From assembly GCA_017505535.1 (NCBI GenBank), contig JAFVPD010000015.1:1-64000 (forward strand): a stretch of DNA of 64,000 nt, read 5' to 3'. A program made the position numbers and the translations under genes. The notes under the pieces are model-generated. The model was not told the origin of the DNA. It worked only from the letters and a program-made list of their open reading frames with translations, and did no database searches. Source of the stretch: Muribaculaceae bacterium (GTDB lineage Bacteria > Bacteroidota > Bacteroidia > Bacteroidales > Muribaculaceae). Positions 7,048 to 16,403 of this stretch are shown here, one piece after another; the first letter of the stretch is position 1, and each line of letters begins with the position of its first letter.

Positions 7048-8613
7048 ATGACTTATGAAGAAAAAGCACTCCGAGAAAAAGCCTTTGACATAGAAACAAA
7101 AGAAGATTTGTTGTCGTTGCTCAATGACATAAAAGCCGATTTGACGCATGAGACGTCATATCCGTTCACGATGCAAACGATGATGCGCTATTCTCGTCCC
7201 GGAGTTTACTCATGGCGTTATAAGAAAATATTTGTGCCCAAGAAGACAGGAGGAGCACGGGAAGTCTATGCGTCATGGGGAACGCTAAAGTGGTTGCAAG
7301 TGTGTGTGAATGAGTTGCTTCAGGCATTGTATGATCCCTCGGATTATGCGATGGGGTTTGTTAAGAGACGATCGGTGGTTGATAATGCTAAAGCCCATGT
7401 GTATCAAAACTATGTATTCAATATTGATTTAAAGGATTTCTTTCCATCAATCACATATAGCCAAGTGAAAAATAGTTTGCAACAGTTGCCATTTGGCTTC
7501 AATGAAGAAATAGCCAAGATAATAGCCGGATTGTGTACTATTTCGGACGATACCCCCGATTTAATGCCAAAAGGGAAGAAGGAGCGAAAGAGATATTTCC
7601 TTCCACAAGGAGCACCCTCGTCGCCGGTGTTGTCCAATGCCGTGTGTATATCATTAGATAGGAAATTGGCGGGATTGGCGCGGCGATTTGGATTGACGTT
7701 TACGCGATATGCCGATGATATCACCTTCAGCTCAATGCACAATGTGTATCAAGAGGGAAGCGCGTTTCGCATCGAACTCGAAAATATAATTTTCAAACAG
7801 GGATTCAGAATTAATGCCCAGAAAGTGAGGCTACATCATCGTTCACGACGTCAAGAAGTTACGGGACTTATCGTAGGTCGCAAGGTAAACGTTCCCAAAC
7901 AATATATCAAAGACTTGCGAGCGGTTTTGCATATATGGAAAAAATATGGCGAAGGAGCTGCTGCGGCCAGCTATTATCCACGTTACAGAGCCGGTATAAA
8001 AAAAGAAACTCAGTTTAATTTAAAGGCTGTGATGTTGGGGAAATTGTGCTATTTGAAAATGGTGAGAGGCGAGGACGACCCTGTTTACAAACGGTTGAGT
8101 GATCAGTTTGATGAGGTAACATCAAAAAGAAAGAAAAAATGTCAGCCCGGAGTTGAATACCTTGGGTCGTGCACGTTGAAAACATTTGAACGACGCCTGA
8201 ATGTTGTGATAGACATAGGCGAAGAGGTGTGCAAAAATAAATTTACCCGGATACGTCTTAAAAATGGGACGACACTACCCATCTATATAAGTAGGTTGAT
8301 GCCGCCCAATAGTCGGAAAGATAGGGTGTGGGTGTCGCTTTGTCGTCGCACTTTTGAGGCCGGAGGTTTCAGTGTGTTTTATATGTTGCATAACTCATAT
8401 GCCATAAAGTCTTTTGTGCCTCCGTTGAAGAGTGATATTTTCGATGAAACGGTGTCGAAGGTGGTTGATTTGGTTGTCGCATTTCCTATATTGCACGTCG
8501 AAGATGAGTGTGGCGTGATTCAACCTAAGTATATCCCACAAAAAATCTCGGAAGTAATAGACCAATTTTTGGCTGAAAAGAATATTAGCCATAAAGAAAA
8601 CATTCCTTTCTGA
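7048..8613 (+). CDS. Retron reverse transcriptase with C-terminal extension
   Basis: Copies the adjacent RNA into multicopy branched DNA. Of its 521 residues, the first 345 or so are a retron-class RT: the diagnostic X motif NAXXH (NAKAH, 113-117), catalytic domain A NIDLKDFFPSI (from 125), domain B QGAPSSP (187-193), active site YADD (221-224) and the Y-region VTG (271-273). I start at ATG 7048; the frame stays open further upstream only because it runs through the RNA gene. Residues 351-521 form an extra alpha/beta region that I do not recognise, with a basic patch SKRKKK and segments such as RVWVSLCRRTFEAGGFSVFYML. No separate effector gene adjoins it; the next gene is metA. Retrons with known function are anti-phage systems, so defence is the likely role (inference). 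Confidence 0.95.
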   Translation: MTYEEKALREKAFDIETKEDLLSLLNDIKADLTHETSYPFTMQTMMRYSRPGVYSWRYKKIFVPKKTGGAREVYASWGTLKWLQVCVNELLQALYDPSDYAMGFVKRRSVVDNAKAHVYQNYVFNIDLKDFFPSITYSQVKNSLQQLPFGFNEEIAKIIAGLCTISDDTPDLMPKGKKERKRYFLPQGAPSSPVLSNAVCISLDRKLAGLARRFGLTFTRYADDITFSSMHNVYQEGSAFRIELENIIFKQGFRINAQKVRLHHRSRRQEVTGLIVGRKVNVPKQYIKDLRAVLHIWKKYGEGAAAASYYPRYRAGIKKETQFNLKAVMLGKLCYLKMVRGEDDPVYKRLSDQFDEVTSKRKKKCQPGVEYLGSCTLKTFERRLNVVIDIGEEVCKNKFTRIRLKNGTTLPIYISRLMPPNSRKDRVWVSLCRRTFEAGGFSVFYMLHNSYAIKSFVPPLKSDIFDETVSKVVDLVVAFPILHVEDECGVIQPKYIPQKISEVIDQFLAEKNISHKENIPF

Positions 8614-8766
8614 AACAAATCTATTTTGAATTTGGTGTAATGGCGTGAAGGATATTAGTATTTAAATATATCTCCTTCACCTCCAAAAAGCATGTTGAAA
8701 CGTGGTGGTAAATGTCAATTAATGAAAAATAAAATAAGGGTATTGGGCATTGTGGAGGGAATTGTG

Positions 8767-8774
8767 TAACTTTG
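8767..8774 (+). promoter_or_regulatory. -7 box of the metA promoter
   Basis: TAACTTTG at 8767-8774 lies 24 bp before the metA start. A weaker TTGG at 8743-8746 sits 20 bp upstream as a possible -33 element. The preceding hairpin GTGAAGGA/TCCTTCAC (8645-8652 with 8673-8680) follows the retron RT but has no T-run on the plus strand. I see no SAM riboswitch. Confidence 0.55.
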
Positions 8775-8798
8775 TAAATAAATAATTAAATAAAAGAA

Positions 8799-9716
8799 AT
8801 GCCAGTAAGAGTACCTGTTTCGCTTCCGGCAGTGGAGACATTGCGCGAAGAAAATATATTTGTAATAGACGAGCAACGAGCATCATCGCAAGATATTCGC
8901 CCCTTGCGTATTGCAATACTCAATCTCATGCCTCTCAAGGTGATGACCGAGACCGATTTGTTGCGTCTCATTTCAAACACCCCGTTGCAGATAGAACTTG
9001 ATTTTATCGACACCGATAGTCATGTGTCAAAAAATACACCGAGGGAACATATCGAGACGTTTTATAAGAAGTTTGAAGAGGTGAAACATAATAATTATGA
9101 TGGACTCATAATTACAGGTGCTCCGGTAGAAAAAGTCGATTTTGAAGAAGTCGATTATTGGGACGAATTAACCGAAATATTTGAGTGGGCCAAGAAGCAT
9201 GTAACATCAACGTTGTATATCTGTTGGGCAGCACTTGCCGGCTTGTATCACCATTATGGAATTCCAAAATATGTGCTTGAACGCAAAATCTCGGGCGTGT
9301 TTAAACATTACATTGATGATGAGTTGAATCCTATATTCCGAGGGTTTGATGATGTGTTTTACGTGCCTCACAGTCGATTCAGCGAGGTGCGAAGAGAGGA
9401 CATCGATAAAGTGCCGGCCTTGAAAATCATTGCCGAGAGCAACGAAAGTGGCATTTATATGGTAATGGCTCGTGGTGGTCGCGAGTTTTTTATAACCGGT
9501 CACTCGGAATATTCACCTTACACTCTTGACTTTGAATATCATCGTGATTTGGAGAAAGGAATGAATCCCGATATTCCACAGAATTACTACGAAGACAATA
9601 ACCCGGAGAATCCTCCTATTGTGAGATGGCGTTCTCATGCCAATTTGCTATTTACAAATTGGCTGAACTATTTTGTGTATCAAGAAACGCCCTATGATAT
9701 CAGGGATATTAAATAG
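8799..9716 (+). CDS. metA: Homoserine O-acyltransferase
   Basis: Activates homoserine with an acyl-CoA at the start of methionine synthesis, in the cytoplasm. The MetA/MetAS fold is clear: [36 protein letters not shown], the nucleophile region [16 protein letters not shown] (Cys near residue 142), VPHSRFSEV, and the His/Glu pair in FITGHSEYS (near 234). The length of 305 is typical. Many MetA-like enzymes outside enterobacteria use acetyl-CoA instead of succinyl-CoA, so I leave the donor open. Confidence 0.94.
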   Translation: MPVRVPVSLPAVETLREENIFVIDEQRASSQDIRPLRIAILNLMPLKVMTETDLLRLISNTPLQIELDFIDTDSHVSKNTPREHIETFYKKFEEVKHNNYDGLIITGAPVEKVDFEEVDYWDELTEIFEWAKKHVTSTLYICWAALAGLYHHYGIPKYVLERKISGVFKHYIDDELNPIFRGFDDVFYVPHSRFSEVRREDIDKVPALKIIAESNESGIYMVMARGGREFFITGHSEYSPYTLDFEYHRDLEKGMNPDIPQNYYEDNNPENPPIVRWRSHANLLFTNWLNYFVYQETPYDIRDIK

Positions 9717-9724
9717 AACCGATT

Positions 9725-11383
9725 ATGGCTGACGAAAAAGAGAAAGGGTGGGGCTGTGGTTGTGCGGCATTAGTAGTTTCGGCAATAATTGTTGGTGCGG
9801 CATTCATTAATATAGGTGTCGCATCGGTGTTGTTGTTAGTCGCATCAATCATTGGTTTGGTGTATAAAATTAGAGACAACAAGAAAAAATCACAAAACCC
9901 TCAGTCGCTGCACGAAACGCAAGTAAAAAAAGCCCCATCGGTAAAATCGGTGCTATACCCCACGCTGACAGAGGATGTGTTTAACCGCATCAATAAACAG
10001 GTGAAAGCGTTGCGTCAAATATATGACGAGATATTTATGGACCATAAGGTTATGACCGAATTGCATGAGGTGGTAGGTGTGAAATTGCGATTGTCTAACC
10101 GCGAATTTTCGGGTGATGAAGATGTGAACCGCGACACTCTGAAAGCCTTGTTTATAACCGATTTTGGTAAATTGTATTACCGAATGGGTTATGGATTGAA
10201 TTTTTGTGTGAGTCACGTAGAACATGTGATTTTGTTGATGTTTACATCGGCAATATTTGACGAACAGGTTTACAAGACATTTGCCGATATTGATAATAAG
10301 GCAAGAGAACTCCCAAGATATCAAGCATTGACAACAGATATTTATACGCAATTAAAGCCACTTATTGACAAGGATATTATTTCAGGAAAATTATCGGTAG
10401 TGCATTTGGCCGAACACTATCGCAGAGATTGGAATAGACGCTATGTCAAAGCATTGACCGAACTTTTTGCCGTAATGGTTTCTGATGTCTTTGCTCCAAC
10501 CGAAAAGGAATTGTTGGGGGTGTCGTATTTGAACGAAATGTTGGCAACAATCGAAGATGCTGCCGCTAAGCAAAAGAAAAAGCGAGGCGAGGCTGAAACC
10601 GAGTTGAAATCTCTTATAGGCCTTCCTAAGGTGAAAGAGTCGATAGAGTCGCTCTCAAATTTCATAAAAATACAGCAAAAACGAGTCGAAAAAGGGCACA
10701 AGTCAATGGGATTGTCCTATCATTGTGTATTTGTAGGAAATCCCGGCACCGGAAAAACAACGGTGGCACGATTGTTGGCCTCGATTTATAAAGATTTAGG
10801 AGTACTCAAAAAAGGTCATCTTGTAGAGGTTGACCGCTCAGGCTTGGTTGGGGAATATGTGGGTCAAACAGCGGTGAAAACCAATAGAGTCATAGACTCA
10901 GCGCTTGATGGAGTATTGTTTATAGATGAAGCCTATACGCTTGCTGTAGGTAATAATATGGACTATGGTAACGAAGCAATCGCCACGTTGTTGAAACGAA
11001 TGGAGGACGATCGAGATCGATTGGTTGTTGTGCTTGCCGGCTATCCCCACAATATGCATCAGTTTATCGATTCCAATCCCGGTTTACAGTCACGATTTAA
11101 TAGGTATATTGAATTTGAAGACTATTCGGTGAAAGAATTGGAAGATATTTTTATTCTCAATGTGAAAAAGAACGATTATGAAATGTCGTCGGAGGCATTG
11201 ATAGAATTGCGTGAGGTATTGACCCGGGCAGTAAGTCGTAAGGACGAAAAATTTGGCAATGCACGATATGTTCGTAATCTTTTTGAAAAAACGATAGAAC
11301 GTCAAGCCAATAGATTATCAAAGACGCCAAATGTGTCAGATGATAAATTGTTGATAATAGAATCTATAGACATAGTAGAATAG
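9725..11383 (+). CDS. Membrane-anchored CbxX/CfxQ-type AAA+ ATPase
   Basis: Protein of 552 residues. N-terminal membrane segments (about 14-50) are preceded by a GCGC cysteine/glycine patch. A helical domain of unknown function follows (about 75-300), then an AAA+ module of the CbbX/EccA subfamily. Walker A GNPGTGKTT is near residue 339, Walker B VLFIDEAY near 397, the arginine-finger segment is NPGLQSRFNRYIEF and the small domain ends in FGNARYVRNLFEK. CbbX proteins remodel Rubisco and EccA serves type VII secretion. Neither partner is present here, so the client is unknown. It lies 8 bp after metA and may be cotranscribed. Confidence 0.85.
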   Translation: MADEKEKGWGCGCAALVVSAIIVGAAFINIGVASVLLLVASIIGLVYKIRDNKKKSQNPQSLHETQVKKAPSVKSVLYPTLTEDVFNRINKQVKALRQIYDEIFMDHKVMTELHEVVGVKLRLSNREFSGDEDVNRDTLKALFITDFGKLYYRMGYGLNFCVSHVEHVILLMFTSAIFDEQVYKTFADIDNKARELPRYQALTTDIYTQLKPLIDKDIISGKLSVVHLAEHYRRDWNRRYVKALTELFAVMVSDVFAPTEKELLGVSYLNEMLATIEDAAAKQKKKRGEAETELKSLIGLPKVKESIESLSNFIKIQQKRVEKGHKSMGLSYHCVFVGNPGTGKTTVARLLASIYKDLGVLKKGHLVEVDRSGLVGEYVGQTAVKTNRVIDSALDGVLFIDEAYTLAVGNNMDYGNEAIATLLKRMEDDRDRLVVVLAGYPHNMHQFIDSNPGLQSRFNRYIEFEDYSVKELEDIFILNVKKNDYEMSSEALIELREVLTRAVSRKDEKFGNARYVRNLFEKTIERQANRLSKTPNVSDDKLLIIESIDIVE

Positions 11384-11421
11384 AAAAAATATTAAAAGCA
11401 TAGTAGGTGTTTGAGTAAAAC

Positions 11422-11452
11422 TTTGAATGACGGGCGATAATGCCTAACTTTG
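11422..11452 (+). promoter_or_regulatory. Promoter of the DEDD exonuclease operon
   Basis: TTTG at 11422-11425, a 19-bp spacer and TAACTTTG at 11445-11452. Because the -7 box overlaps an upstream in-frame ATG at 11440, that ATG cannot be in the message. The start of the next gene is therefore 11485. Confidence 0.75.
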
Positions 11453-11484
11453 TGGAAAATTTATGCGACATCGCATTTATAGTA

Positions 11485-12132
11485 ATGAATGAGAAAACAA
11501 TAAATATATCAATATCAAAAGAACAAGTTTCAAAATTCCCAACAGCAACCTATCCGGGTTATATAACAGTAGTGGACGATTATGACACAGCAAAGGAGTC
11601 GTTGCGCTATCTCAATACAAAATCGGTAGTGGGAATTGATACCGAGACCAAGCCTTCGTTTCGCAAGGGAACACCCAACAAGGTGTCGCTAATTCAAATA
11701 GCTTCAGAGTCGCAAGCGTTCTTGTTTCGTATTAATAAAATCGGTTTTATTGAAGAGTTGCGACAATTTCTTGGAAATGGTGACATAAAAAAGGTGGGCC
11801 TATCGTTAAAAGATGATTTTAGGGCCTTGCGACGTATTGACGACTTTGAACCGGCTTCAATCGTGGAATTGCAATCCTATGTGAAGAAATTTAATATATC
11901 GGATAATAGTTTGCAGAAAATATTTGCGATAATATTTGGCGAAAGAATTTCAAAAGGCCAACGATTGTCAAATTGGGAGGCCGAAGTGTTGACCTCGGGA
12001 CAGCAAAACTATGCTGCACTTGATGCATGGGCATGCTTGAAACTATATAATCATTTGGAGTCGGGAGCATTTAATCCTCAAAAATCTCCATTTGTAACAT
12101 TTGCAGACGAAAATACAATACTTAACTCATGA
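11485..12132 (+). CDS. DEDD-family 3'-5' exonuclease (RNase D-like)
   Basis: Protein of 215 residues with the exonuclease fold of RNase D and WRN. Motif ExoI is VVGIDTETKPSFRKG (D and E as metal ligands), ExoII is KKVGLSLKDDFRALRR, and ExoIII is QNYAALDAWACLKLYNHL, which has the Y-x3-D of the DEDDy class. There is no HRDC domain, so it is a stand-alone nuclease like the small 3'-5' exonuclease domain proteins of Bacteroidetes; RNA versus DNA substrate is unknown. The start is set by the promoter position. Its stop overlaps the next start (ATGA). Confidence 0.87.
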   Translation: MNEKTINISISKEQVSKFPTATYPGYITVVDDYDTAKESLRYLNTKSVVGIDTETKPSFRKGTPNKVSLIQIASESQAFLFRINKIGFIEELRQFLGNGDIKKVGLSLKDDFRALRRIDDFEPASIVELQSYVKKFNISDNSLQKIFAIIFGERISKGQRLSNWEAEVLTSGQQNYAALDAWACLKLYNHLESGAFNPQKSPFVTFADENTILNS

Positions 12133-12386
12133 AAAAGAAATCAACCATTATTCCACTTGCCTTGCTTGCTTACTTAGGCGTAATGGCTTATGTGGGACTT
12201 CCGATATATAGGGAAGGTCGTTATTTGTATTATTTCGGTATAGTGGGAGTGTCACTATTGGTGATATTTTTACTGCATTTAAGTCTCAAGCGCAAAGAGC
12301 GCTTGCAACGTGAACGAGAGGCTGATATGGCAAACACCGAAATCAAAGCAAAAGATAATAATAACACAATAGATAACCATGAGTAA
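12129..12386 (+). CDS. Small two-helix membrane protein
   Basis: Hypothetical protein of 85 residues. Two transmembrane helices (about residues 7-25 and 35-53) are followed by a strongly charged tail (SLKRKERLQREREAD). It overlaps the exonuclease gene by 4 bp and the peptidase gene by 8 bp, so it sits inside a tightly coupled operon. I do not recognise a family. Confidence 0.75.
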   Translation: MKKKSTIIPLALLAYLGVMAYVGLPIYREGRYLYYFGIVGVSLLVIFLLHLSLKRKERLQREREADMANTEIKAKDNNNTIDNHE

Positions 12387-14508
12387 CCTGTTAAAAATAT
12401 CAATCATGGCAGCATGTGCCACAATAATAGTATCGTCATGTAACGATAAAAAAATAGAATACCCGGCAGCCCCTGTTGCCGATGTAGTAGATGAATACTT
12501 TGGCGAGAAAGTAAACGATCCCTATCGCTTGTTGGAAGATGACACAGCTCAAGTTACAACAGAATGGGTAGAGGCTCAGCGTAAAGTAACCGAAGATTAT
12601 TTGTCGCAAATTCCGTTTAGAGATAAATTGCGTGAGCGTCTAACGCAATTGAATGATTATGTGAAACCCGGAATGCCGTCAAAACGCGACGGGGTGTATT
12701 ATTTTTATGCCAATGATGGTTTGCAAAATCAGTCGGTATTATATCGTACAAAAGATTTGACTCAGACGCCCGAGGTGTTCCTTGATCCTAATACATTGAG
12801 CGAAGATGGTACTGTGGCACTATCGGGAACGTCGTTCTCAAACGATGGGAAATATATGGCATATATGATTTCTCGCAGTGGTAGTGATTGGGTTGAGATA
12901 TATGTAATGGACGTAGCAACAAAAGAATTGTTGAGCGATCACATTCAATGGGCCAAGTTTACATCAGCGGCATGGGCCGGAGACGGATTCTATTATAGCG
13001 CATATCCACGTCCCGAAGCCGGCAAGGAGTATTCAAGCGCAAATGAATATCATAGCGTTTATTATCACAAATTGGGAACACCTCAAAGTGAAGATGTTCT
13101 TGTTTATCGTGACGAAAATAATCCATTGCATTTTCACTATGTAGCCACATCGGAAGATGAAACATTATTGATGTTGTATGGATCGGGACAGGGATTGGGA
13201 AATTCTTTGAAAGTTAAGAATCTAAAGAAACCCGGCGCCGATTGGGTAACAGTTGAGCTAAGTCAAGATTATGAAATATCGGTGTATGATGTTATAGATG
13301 GAAAGATGTATATTTACACCAACTATGGCGCACCTCGCTATCGCATGATGACAGCTGATGTGAATTCACCCGAGCGTGAAAATTGGAAAGAATTTATACC
13401 TGAAGGAAGTGGTGTGCTCACCGGTTGCAGTTTTGCCGGTGATAAACTCATTGTGGAGTATAATATAGATGCATGTAGTCGTGCGTATTTATATACTCTT
13501 GCCGGAGAACAAATACGAGAAATACAGCTACCTACCTATGGCTCAGCCGGATTCTCTTCAAGTAAAAAGCATGATGAGGTGTTCTACACATTCACATCGT
13601 TTACCTATCCGAGTGCCATATATCGATATGATTTGGAAAGTGGTAAATCAGAACTTTATAAGGCCGTAGAAATTGAGGGATTTGAAATCGATGACTACGA
13701 AACCATTCAAGTATTCTATCCAAGTGCCGATGGGACCAGGATTCCAATGTTTATTACATTCAAAAAAGGCATTGAGATGAATGGTAAAAATCCGGTTTAT
13801 CTCTATGGCTATGGCGGTTTTAATATTTCATTAAATCCCGGATTCTCGGCACAACGTATCTTGTGGCTTGAAAATGGGGGAATCTATGCTCAAGCCAATT
13901 TGCGAGGTGGCGGAGAGTATGGCGAAGAATGGCATCTCGCAGGAACAAAGTTGAACAAACTCAATGTGTTTAACGATTTTATTGCGGCTGCCGAGTATCT
14001 GATTTCTGAGGGCTATACGTCAAAAGAATTGACCGTAATAGAGGGCGGCTCTAATGGAGGATTGCTCGTTGGAGCTTGTGTAAACATGCGCCCCGATCTG
14101 TTCCGCGTTGCAATTCCTCGAGTGGGAGTAATGGACATGATGCGATATCACTTGTTTACTATTGGTTGGAACTGGGCTGCCGACTATGGCACAAGTGCCG
14201 ATTCGCCCGAAATGGCTAAATATTTGTTGGATTATTCTCCAATGCACAATATCAAGAACGATGGGACACCCTATCCGGCAATAATGGTTACAACAGCCGA
14301 CCATGACGACCGTGTGGTGCCAGCTCATTCATTTAAATATGCTGCTACATTGCAAGCGTCAGATACCGGTGATGCACCCAAAATCATTCGTATCGATAGC
14401 AAGGCAGGTCATGGAGCAGGCAAACCCATTTCAAAGGTAATAGATGAGTATGCCGATATTTATTCATTCATATTCTATAATTTGGGACTCGAGCCTAAAC
14501 ACGAATAA
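12379..14508 (+). CDS. Prolyl oligopeptidase family serine peptidase (S9A), lipoprotein
   Basis: Exported peptidase of 709 residues that should cleave short peptides after proline. It carries a lipoprotein signal (hydrophobic MAACATIIVSS then Cys near residue 21). The first three quarters form the seven-bladed propeller, including PYRLLEDD at the start. The C-terminal alpha/beta hydrolase domain has YGYGGF, the nucleophile in IEGGSNGGLLVGACVN (Ser near 556), Asp in TADHDDRVVP (near 644) and His in KAGHGAGKP (near 678). The length equals the family norm. It is likely anchored in the cell envelope facing the periplasm. Confidence 0.93.
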   Translation: MSNLLKISIMAACATIIVSSCNDKKIEYPAAPVADVVDEYFGEKVNDPYRLLEDDTAQVTTEWVEAQRKVTEDYLSQIPFRDKLRERLTQLNDYVKPGMPSKRDGVYYFYANDGLQNQSVLYRTKDLTQTPEVFLDPNTLSEDGTVALSGTSFSNDGKYMAYMISRSGSDWVEIYVMDVATKELLSDHIQWAKFTSAAWAGDGFYYSAYPRPEAGKEYSSANEYHSVYYHKLGTPQSEDVLVYRDENNPLHFHYVATSEDETLLMLYGSGQGLGNSLKVKNLKKPGADWVTVELSQDYEISVYDVIDGKMYIYTNYGAPRYRMMTADVNSPERENWKEFIPEGSGVLTGCSFAGDKLIVEYNIDACSRAYLYTLAGEQIREIQLPTYGSAGFSSSKKHDEVFYTFTSFTYPSAIYRYDLESGKSELYKAVEIEGFEIDDYETIQVFYPSADGTRIPMFITFKKGIEMNGKNPVYLYGYGGFNISLNPGFSAQRILWLENGGIYAQANLRGGGEYGEEWHLAGTKLNKLNVFNDFIAAAEYLISEGYTSKELTVIEGGSNGGLLVGACVNMRPDLFRVAIPRVGVMDMMRYHLFTIGWNWAADYGTSADSPEMAKYLLDYSPMHNIKNDGTPYPAIMVTTADHDDRVVPAHSFKYAATLQASDTGDAPKIIRIDSKAGHGAGKPISKVIDEYADIYSFIFYNLGLEPKHE

Positions 14509-14511
14509 ATT

Positions 14512-15453
14512 ATGAGGCAGGTATTGACCATTCTGTTGTTGAGCGTTGTTCTCTTTGCCGTGCAAAGTTGCTTTACCGGCATAGAGAGCACTCCAAAAAT
14601 CACAGCAAGTGATGTGAAGAAAGAGAAAGTGGTGATTACCCCCGAGCAGATGTTTTTGGACTCGGTGGGCAATGAGCCGTTTGGTCAATGGTCAATAGGG
14701 AAGAAATTCTATGTAACCGACAATAAAATTAATCTCATTTTTGGCGCAAGTGCTCAAAATGGCGAAGCTCTTGAGGGAAAGAGCCTTTCCTACAAAGGAA
14801 TGCGCAAAGTTGTATCTGTTGCCGGCGAAGAAGAAACAGAATTAATATTTGCGTCGGATAGTGGAACAGAGTATTGCTATCGAGTAGCGGCATCTTTGGC
14901 CGATTTGCTTGCCCGAAAAGATGTGGAGGTCCCATTCACGATTGAAATGTCGCTTGTTGAAGACGTGAGGGATAAACTGATGGGACAGAGTTATTATCTG
15001 ATAACATCGGTGTGGTATGATATGAATGACGAGATAGCTTATGGGCGCAAATTTATCCCTGTGAAAATCGTAGGAGTGGAACCGGGTAACCATGTGTATC
15101 CGATAAAACTCACATTTGTCGATTCGGCAGGAAAGCAAGCACGATTGTTCTTGTCGGTTGGTAACGGGTATAAATCGCCCCGAAGTTTTGCCACACTATT
15201 TTCATTTACCGATCCCAAAATGCGATATCCCGATATAAAAGCCGATGTATGGGATAATATTATTCATGGTAGGGTGGCTCTTGATATGACGCGAAGTGAG
15301 TGCCGCTTATCGCTCGGCGCTCCTAAAACTGTGGATACCCGTCCCGGTTATAGTGGGGTGAGAGAATTATGGGTGTATGAGAATGGAGCATATCTTGTGT
15401 TTGAAGATGGTTTGTTGCGAGATTATCGCAATGTAAACATAAAACGACAGTAA
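14512..15453 (+). CDS. Putative lipoprotein
   Basis: Protein of 313 residues with a signal peptide ending at a lipobox-like VQSC (Cys near 20). No family is recognised with certainty. The last 60 residues (MTRSECRLSLGAPKTV ... LWVYENGAYLVFEDGLL) resemble the SmpA/OmlA type fold, in which a short motif precedes LGxP and a Trp-Tyr strand. The start is 3 bp after the peptidase stop, so it is part of that operon. A role in the envelope is inferred from the export signal only. Confidence 0.7.
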   Translation: MRQVLTILLLSVVLFAVQSCFTGIESTPKITASDVKKEKVVITPEQMFLDSVGNEPFGQWSIGKKFYVTDNKINLIFGASAQNGEALEGKSLSYKGMRKVVSVAGEEETELIFASDSGTEYCYRVAASLADLLARKDVEVPFTIEMSLVEDVRDKLMGQSYYLITSVWYDMNDEIAYGRKFIPVKIVGVEPGNHVYPIKLTFVDSAGKQARLFLSVGNGYKSPRSFATLFSFTDPKMRYPDIKADVWDNIIHGRVALDMTRSECRLSLGAPKTVDTRPGYSGVRELWVYENGAYLVFEDGLLRDYRNVNIKRQ

Positions 15454-15532
15454 ACAATTGTAACGAGAAATCTGTTAAATAGGAAGAAAATCTAAAAGGA
15501 ATTTCAATAAATTCCCTAAAATATCAACGGAG

Positions 15533-16297
15533 ATGAAACTGAATTTTCTTGGCACCGGAACCTCGACAGGTGTACCTCAAATAATGTGTGATTGCGGAGT
15601 TTGTCGTTCCGAAAATGAGCATGATAAGCGATTGCGAGCCTCGGCAATGGTAACAGTGGGAGATACAAATTTGCTGATTGATTGTGGTCCGGATTTTCGT
15701 GTGCAAATGTTGCGAGCCGGAAGCCCTAAGATAGAGGCTTTACTTGTCACACATATTCACTATGATCATGTGGGAGGTGTTGACGATTTGCGTCCATATT
15801 GTGCTGCCGGCGATGGATTTCCTGTTTATTGTCGTCCCGATGTGGCAAAGGGTTTGATTGATCGAGTACCATATTGTTTTGCTGAACATCCTTATCCCGG
15901 AGTGCCGGCGTTTAATCTGTTTGAAATTAATTCCAAGCCGTTTAAGGTAGGAGATATCGAGGTGCGACCATTGCCGGTGAAGCATTATATGCTTGAGATT
16001 GTAGGTTTTAAAATCGGGAATTTGGCTTATATCACAGATGCAAAGACCATTCCCGATAGCACAATAGAGATGATAAGAGGAATCGATACGCTTGTTATTA
16101 ATGCCTTGCGCATTAAAGAACATATATCTCACATGACGCTTTCACAGGCTCTTGATGTGATTCAACAAGTGAAACCTCGGGTGGCGTATCTCACACATAT
16201 GAGTCACGACATGGGGTTGCATGATGAGGTGTCGGCACGATTGCCTGAGAATGTGAAGCTGGCTTATGATGGCTTGTCAATTTATATTCCTGATTGA
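15533..16297 (+). CDS. PhnP-like metallo-beta-lactamase fold hydrolase
   Basis: Soluble metallohydrolase of 254 residues. The zinc-binding signature HIHYDHVGG (HxHxDH) is near residue 77, with further ligands at VKHYML and YITDAK and a late THMSHDMG. The N-terminal GTGTSTGVPQIMCDCGVC, with its Cys cluster, matches the PhnP/lipoate-associated subgroup of phosphodiesterases that act on cyclic phosphates. No phosphonate genes are nearby, so the substrate is unknown. Confidence 0.85.
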   Translation: MKLNFLGTGTSTGVPQIMCDCGVCRSENEHDKRLRASAMVTVGDTNLLIDCGPDFRVQMLRAGSPKIEALLVTHIHYDHVGGVDDLRPYCAAGDGFPVYCRPDVAKGLIDRVPYCFAEHPYPGVPAFNLFEINSKPFKVGDIEVRPLPVKHYMLEIVGFKIGNLAYITDAKTIPDSTIEMIRGIDTLVINALRIKEHISHMTLSQALDVIQQVKPRVAYLTHMSHDMGLHDEVSARLPENVKLAYDGLSIYIPD

Positions 16298-16316
16298 TAA
16301 ATGTATGTTATAATAA

Positions 16317-16356
16317 AATAATAGGACTTTCTCCGATAGAAGAAAGTCCTATTATT
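16317..16356. terminator. Bidirectional terminator between convergent genes
   Basis: AATAATAGGACTTTCT (16317-16332) and AGAAAGTCCTATTATT (16341-16356) make a perfect 16-bp stem with an 8-nt loop. It lies between the plus-strand hydrolase and the minus-strand sugar kinase, so it can serve both. Confidence 0.8.
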
Positions 16357-16403
16357 ATTATATCCTTTGAGGATAATTGTCTATGTCGGACTTATAACTT
16401 GTT

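Noticed and set aside
8613..8799. A SAM riboswitch before metA
   Set aside because: No conserved riboswitch motif or terminator/antiterminator arrangement is visible. The region contains one simple hairpin and a promoter.
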